From contig NZ_CP065410.1 in NCBI RefSeq assembly GCF_020544405.1, positions 5,547,501 through 5,611,500 on the forward strand: 64,000 nucleotides of DNA. Reading direction: 5' to 3'. Positions 61,520 through 64,000 of the stretch are shown here, piece after piece. Made by a program: the position numbers and the translations under genes. Positions within the stretch are counted from its first letter, which is position 1, and every line of letters starts with the position of its first letter. Origin of the DNA: Pseudomonas sp. IAC-BECa141. Its GTDB lineage: Bacteria > Pseudomonadota > Gammaproteobacteria > Pseudomonadales > Pseudomonadaceae. The notes beneath the pieces are model-generated. The model searched no databases, was not told the origin of the DNA, and saw only the letters and a program-made list of their open reading frames with translations.

Positions 61520-63202
61520 ATGAACAAGAACAATCGCCATCCTGCAGACGGTAAGAAACCAGTCACCATTTTTGGCCCGGACTTCCCTTTCGCCTTCGAC
61601 GACTGGATTGAACACCCGGCCGGCCTCGGCAGCATTCCCGAGCACAATCACGGTGCCGAAGTGGCAATCGTCGGGGCCGGTATCGCCGGTCTGGTGGCGG
61701 CTTATGAGCTGATGAAACTCGGCTTGAAACCCGTCGTGTATGAGGCCTCGAAGCTCGGCGGCCGTCTGCGTTCGCAAGCGTTCAATGGCACCGATGGCAT
61801 CGTCGCCGAACTCGGCGGCATGCGTTTTCCGGTGTCGTCCACCGCGTTCTATCACTACGTCGACAAACTCGGTCTGGAAACCAAGCCCTTCCCCAACCCG
61901 CTGACGGCGGCGTCCGGCAGTACCGTGATCGACCTGGAAGGCAAAACTCATTACGCACAAAGCCTGAAGGATCTTCCTGCACTGTTCCAGGAAGTTGCCG
62001 ATGCCTGGGCTGACGCTCTGGAGGCCGGCTCGCAGTTTTCGGATATCCAGCAAGCGATTCGTGACCGTGACGTGCCACGCCTCAAAGAATTGTGGAACAC
62101 CCTGGTGCCGCTATGGGACGACCGCACGTTCTACGACTTCGTCGCCACCTCCAAAGCTTTCGCCAAATTGTCGTTCCATCACCGCGAAGTGTTCGGCCAG
62201 GTCGGTTTCGGCACCGGCGGCTGGGATTCGGACTTCCCCAACTCGATGCTGGAAATTTTCCGCGTGGTGATGACCAACTGCGACGATCACCAACATCTGG
62301 TGGTCGGCGGTGTGGAACAAGTGCCACAGGGTATCTGGCGTCATGCGCCGGAGCGCTGCGTCCACTGGCCACAGGGCACCAGCCTGAAATCGCTGCACCA
62401 CGGCGCACCGCGCTCCGGGGTAAAGAAAATTGCTCACGCACCCGACGGGCGTTTCGCAGTCACCGACAACAACGGCGACACCCGCGAATATGCGGCCGTA
62501 CTGACCACCTGCCAGAGCTGGCTGCTGACCACCCAGATCGAATGCGACGAAACCCTGTTCTCGCAAAAGATGTGGATGGCACTGGACCGCACGCGCTACA
62601 TGCAATCGTCGAAAACGTTCGTGATGGTCGACCGCCCGTTCTGGAAGGACAAGGATCCGGAAACCGGTCGCGATCTGATGAGCATGACCCTCACCGATCG
62701 CCTGACCCGTGGTACTTACCTGTTCGACAACGGCGACGATAAACCGGGCGTGATCTGCCTGTCGTACTCGTGGATGAGCGATGCGCTGAAGATGCTCCCG
62801 CACCCGGTGGAAAAACGCGTGAAGCTGGCGCTGGATGCGTTGAAGAAGATCTACCCGAAAGTCGACATCGCCGCGCGAATCATCGGCGATCCGATCACCG
62901 TATCGTGGGAAGCCGATCCGCACTTCCTCGGCGCGTTCAAGGGCGCCCTGCCCGGCCACTATCGCTACAACCAGCGCATGTACGCACACTTCATGCAGGA
63001 CGACATGCCGCCGGAGCAGCGCGGGATTTTCATCGCCGGCGACGACGTGTCGTGGACGCCAGCGTGGGTCGAGGGCGCGGTGCAGACTTCGCTCAACGCG
63101 GTATGGGGAATCATGAAGCACTTCGGCGGGTCCACACATAAAGAGAACCCCGGCCCGGGAGATGTGTTCAACGACATCGGCCCGATCGCCCTGCCCGAGT
63201 AA
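61520..63202 (+). CDS. davB: L-lysine 2-monooxygenase
   Basis: FAD enzyme that oxidatively decarboxylates L-lysine to 5-aminopentanamide (delta-aminovaleramide), first step of the aminovalerate pathway. The 560-residue protein has the dinucleotide-binding VAIVGAGIAGLVAAYEL motif at about 49-65, the GGR and GGMRFP FAD contacts, and a C-terminal FAD segment near GIFIAGDDVSWTPAWVEGAV. Length and sequence agree closely with P. putida DavB as I recall it. AAGG precedes the ATG. davA follows after 12 bases. Confidence 0.95.
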   Translation: MNKNNRHPADGKKPVTIFGPDFPFAFDDWIEHPAGLGSIPEHNHGAEVAIVGAGIAGLVAAYELMKLGLKPVVYEASKLGGRLRSQAFNGTDGIVAELGGMRFPVSSTAFYHYVDKLGLETKPFPNPLTAASGSTVIDLEGKTHYAQSLKDLPALFQEVADAWADALEAGSQFSDIQQAIRDRDVPRLKELWNTLVPLWDDRTFYDFVATSKAFAKLSFHHREVFGQVGFGTGGWDSDFPNSMLEIFRVVMTNCDDHQHLVVGGVEQVPQGIWRHAPERCVHWPQGTSLKSLHHGAPRSGVKKIAHAPDGRFAVTDNNGDTREYAAVLTTCQSWLLTTQIECDETLFSQKMWMALDRTRYMQSSKTFVMVDRPFWKDKDPETGRDLMSMTLTDRLTRGTYLFDNGDDKPGVICLSYSWMSDALKMLPHPVEKRVKLALDALKKIYPKVDIAARIIGDPITVSWEADPHFLGAFKGALPGHYRYNQRMYAHFMQDDMPPEQRGIFIAGDDVSWTPAWVEGAVQTSLNAVWGIMKHFGGSTHKENPGPGDVFNDIGPIALPE

Positions 63203-63214
63203 GAGGAATCCCTG

Positions 63215-64000
63215 ATGCGTGTAGCCCTTTACCAATGTCCACCGCTGCCACTGGAACCTGCTGCCAACCTCCAGCGCCTGCATCAACTGGCGATGGAGGC
63301 CAAAGGCGCCGATCTGCTGGTGGTGCCGGAAATGTTCCTGACCGGCTACAACATCGGCAAGGAGGCGGTTGCGACATTGGCCGAGGTCCACAACGGTGAA
63401 TGGGCGCAGCAGATTGGACGAATCGCCAAGGCTGCCGGTCTGGCAATTCTTTACGGTTACCCGGAGCGAACCGCCGAAGGACAGATCTATAACGCCGTGC
63501 AACTGATCGACTCGAACGGTGAGCGCCTGTGCAATTACCGCAAGACGCATCTGTTCGGTGATCTGGACCGTTCGATGTTCAGCCCCGGCGATGGCGACTT
63601 TCCCATCGTCGAGCTCAACGGCTGGAAGCTCGGTTTTCTGATCTGCTACGACCTGGAATTCCCGGAAAACGCCCGGCGCCTGGCCCTCGAAGGCGCCGAG
63701 CTGATTCTGGTACCGACAGCCAACATGATTCCTTTCGACTTCATTGCCGATGTTTCCGTCCGCTCCCGCGCCTTTGAAAACCAGTGCTACGTGGCTTACG
63801 CCAACTACTGCGGCCACGAAGGCGACATCCATTACTGCGGACAAAGCAGCATTGCCGCGCCGGATGGCAGCCGCATCGCAAAGGCCGGACTGGACGAAGC
63901 ACTGATCGTCGGCGAGCTGGATCGCCAGTTGATGGCCGACTCCCGTAGCGCCAACCGCTACTTCAACGACCGCCGCCCCGAACTTTACGACGCGCTCAGC
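63215..64000 (+). CDS. davA: 5-aminopentanamidase (delta-aminovaleramidase), 3' end cut by the window
   Basis: Nitrilase-superfamily amidase that releases ammonia from 5-aminopentanamide to give 5-aminovalerate. 262 codons are visible with no stop. The family is about 264 residues long, so only the last few codons are missing. The catalytic triad is present: E39 in VVPEMFLTGY, K110 in YRKTHLFGD and C144 in LICYDLEFPE. It lies 12 bases after davB and is surely co-transcribed with it. Confidence 0.94.
   Translation, partial: MRVALYQCPPLPLEPAANLQRLHQLAMEAKGADLLVVPEMFLTGYNIGKEAVATLAEVHNGEWAQQIGRIAKAAGLAILYGYPERTAEGQIYNAVQLIDSNGERLCNYRKTHLFGDLDRSMFSPGDGDFPIVELNGWKLGFLICYDLEFPENARRLALEGAELILVPTANMIPFDFIADVSVRSRAFENQCYVAYANYCGHEGDIHYCGQSSIAAPDGSRIAKAGLDEALIVGELDRQLMADSRSANRYFNDRRPELYDALS

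Overview
This window is a stretch of core chromosome from a Pseudomonas, most likely of the P. fluorescens/P. putida side of the genus. The evidence is gene content and order: rpsU-dnaG-rpoD followed by an RmcA-type c-di-GMP protein, an Lrp regulator with davBA, vfr close to trpGDC, an EstA autotransporter between trpGDC and trpE, murU/amgK, and the lptD-surA-pdxA-rsmA-apaG-apaH block. GC is high throughout, and intergenic REP-type palindromes of the form GTGGGAGC...GCTCCCAC occur repeatedly. Almost all genes are housekeeping or conserved accessory genes, with no insertion sequence, integrase or CRISPR array. These assignments are from recognising the protein sequences by eye; no database search was run.

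Layout. 0-4.4 kb: tyrS, a divergent M23 murein endopeptidase with anmK, then erpA. 4.5-10.3 kb: argC, hemJ, a nitronate monooxygenase, a DUF805 membrane protein, an SDR, an HIT hydrolase and coq7. 10.3-13.4 kb: speD, an OsmC protein, vfr and a lipoate-ligase-like protein. 13.4-22.6 kb: the tryptophan region, with trpGDC and rpe-gph-trpE on the minus strand separated by estA, then an iron alcohol dehydrogenase. 22.8-30.6 kb: a polyamine-type ABC transporter operon with its own ligand-sensing histidine kinase and NarL-type regulator. 30.7-34.2 kb: a DUF3530 protein, djlA, murU and amgK. 34.3-41.9 kb: lptD-surA-pdxA-rsmA-apaG-apaH-glpE. 42.2-47.2 kb: the yeaG-yeaH-spoVR stress operon. 47.3-51.1 kb: cca, folK/folB, plsY and tsaD. 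51.3-59.7 kb: the macromolecular synthesis genes rpsU, dnaG and rpoD, then rmcA. 59.8-60.6 kb: a CAU tRNA followed by a lone phage-type nuclease-like gene. 60.9-64 kb: an Lrp regulator and davB-davA for lysine catabolism.

Functional links. AnmK, AmgK and MurU together return anhydro-MurNAc to UDP-MurNAc without going through GlcNAc-6-P. The M23 endopeptidase acts on the same polymer. DavB and DavA convert lysine to 5-aminovalerate. The ABC transporter, histidine kinase and response regulator look like a sense-and-import module, and a perfect operator-like palindrome sits upstream of the transporter.

Most interesting observations. (1) The 3' end of gph encodes a TrpL-like tail ending in WRWRA immediately upstream of trpE. 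A separate 28-codon ORF with a homologous tail sits upstream of trpGDC. This suggests two related attenuator leaders, one of them hidden in the C-terminus of a metabolic enzyme. (2) A stand-alone domain that resembles the C-terminal nuclease of Mu-type phage minor head proteins lies just downstream of a tRNA. (3) A perfect GTAGGG-N4-CCCTAC palindrome lies upstream of the ABC operon. (4) A tRNA promoter -10 element overlaps the rmcA stop codon. (5) The yqeY gene found between rpsU and dnaG in P. aeruginosa is absent here.
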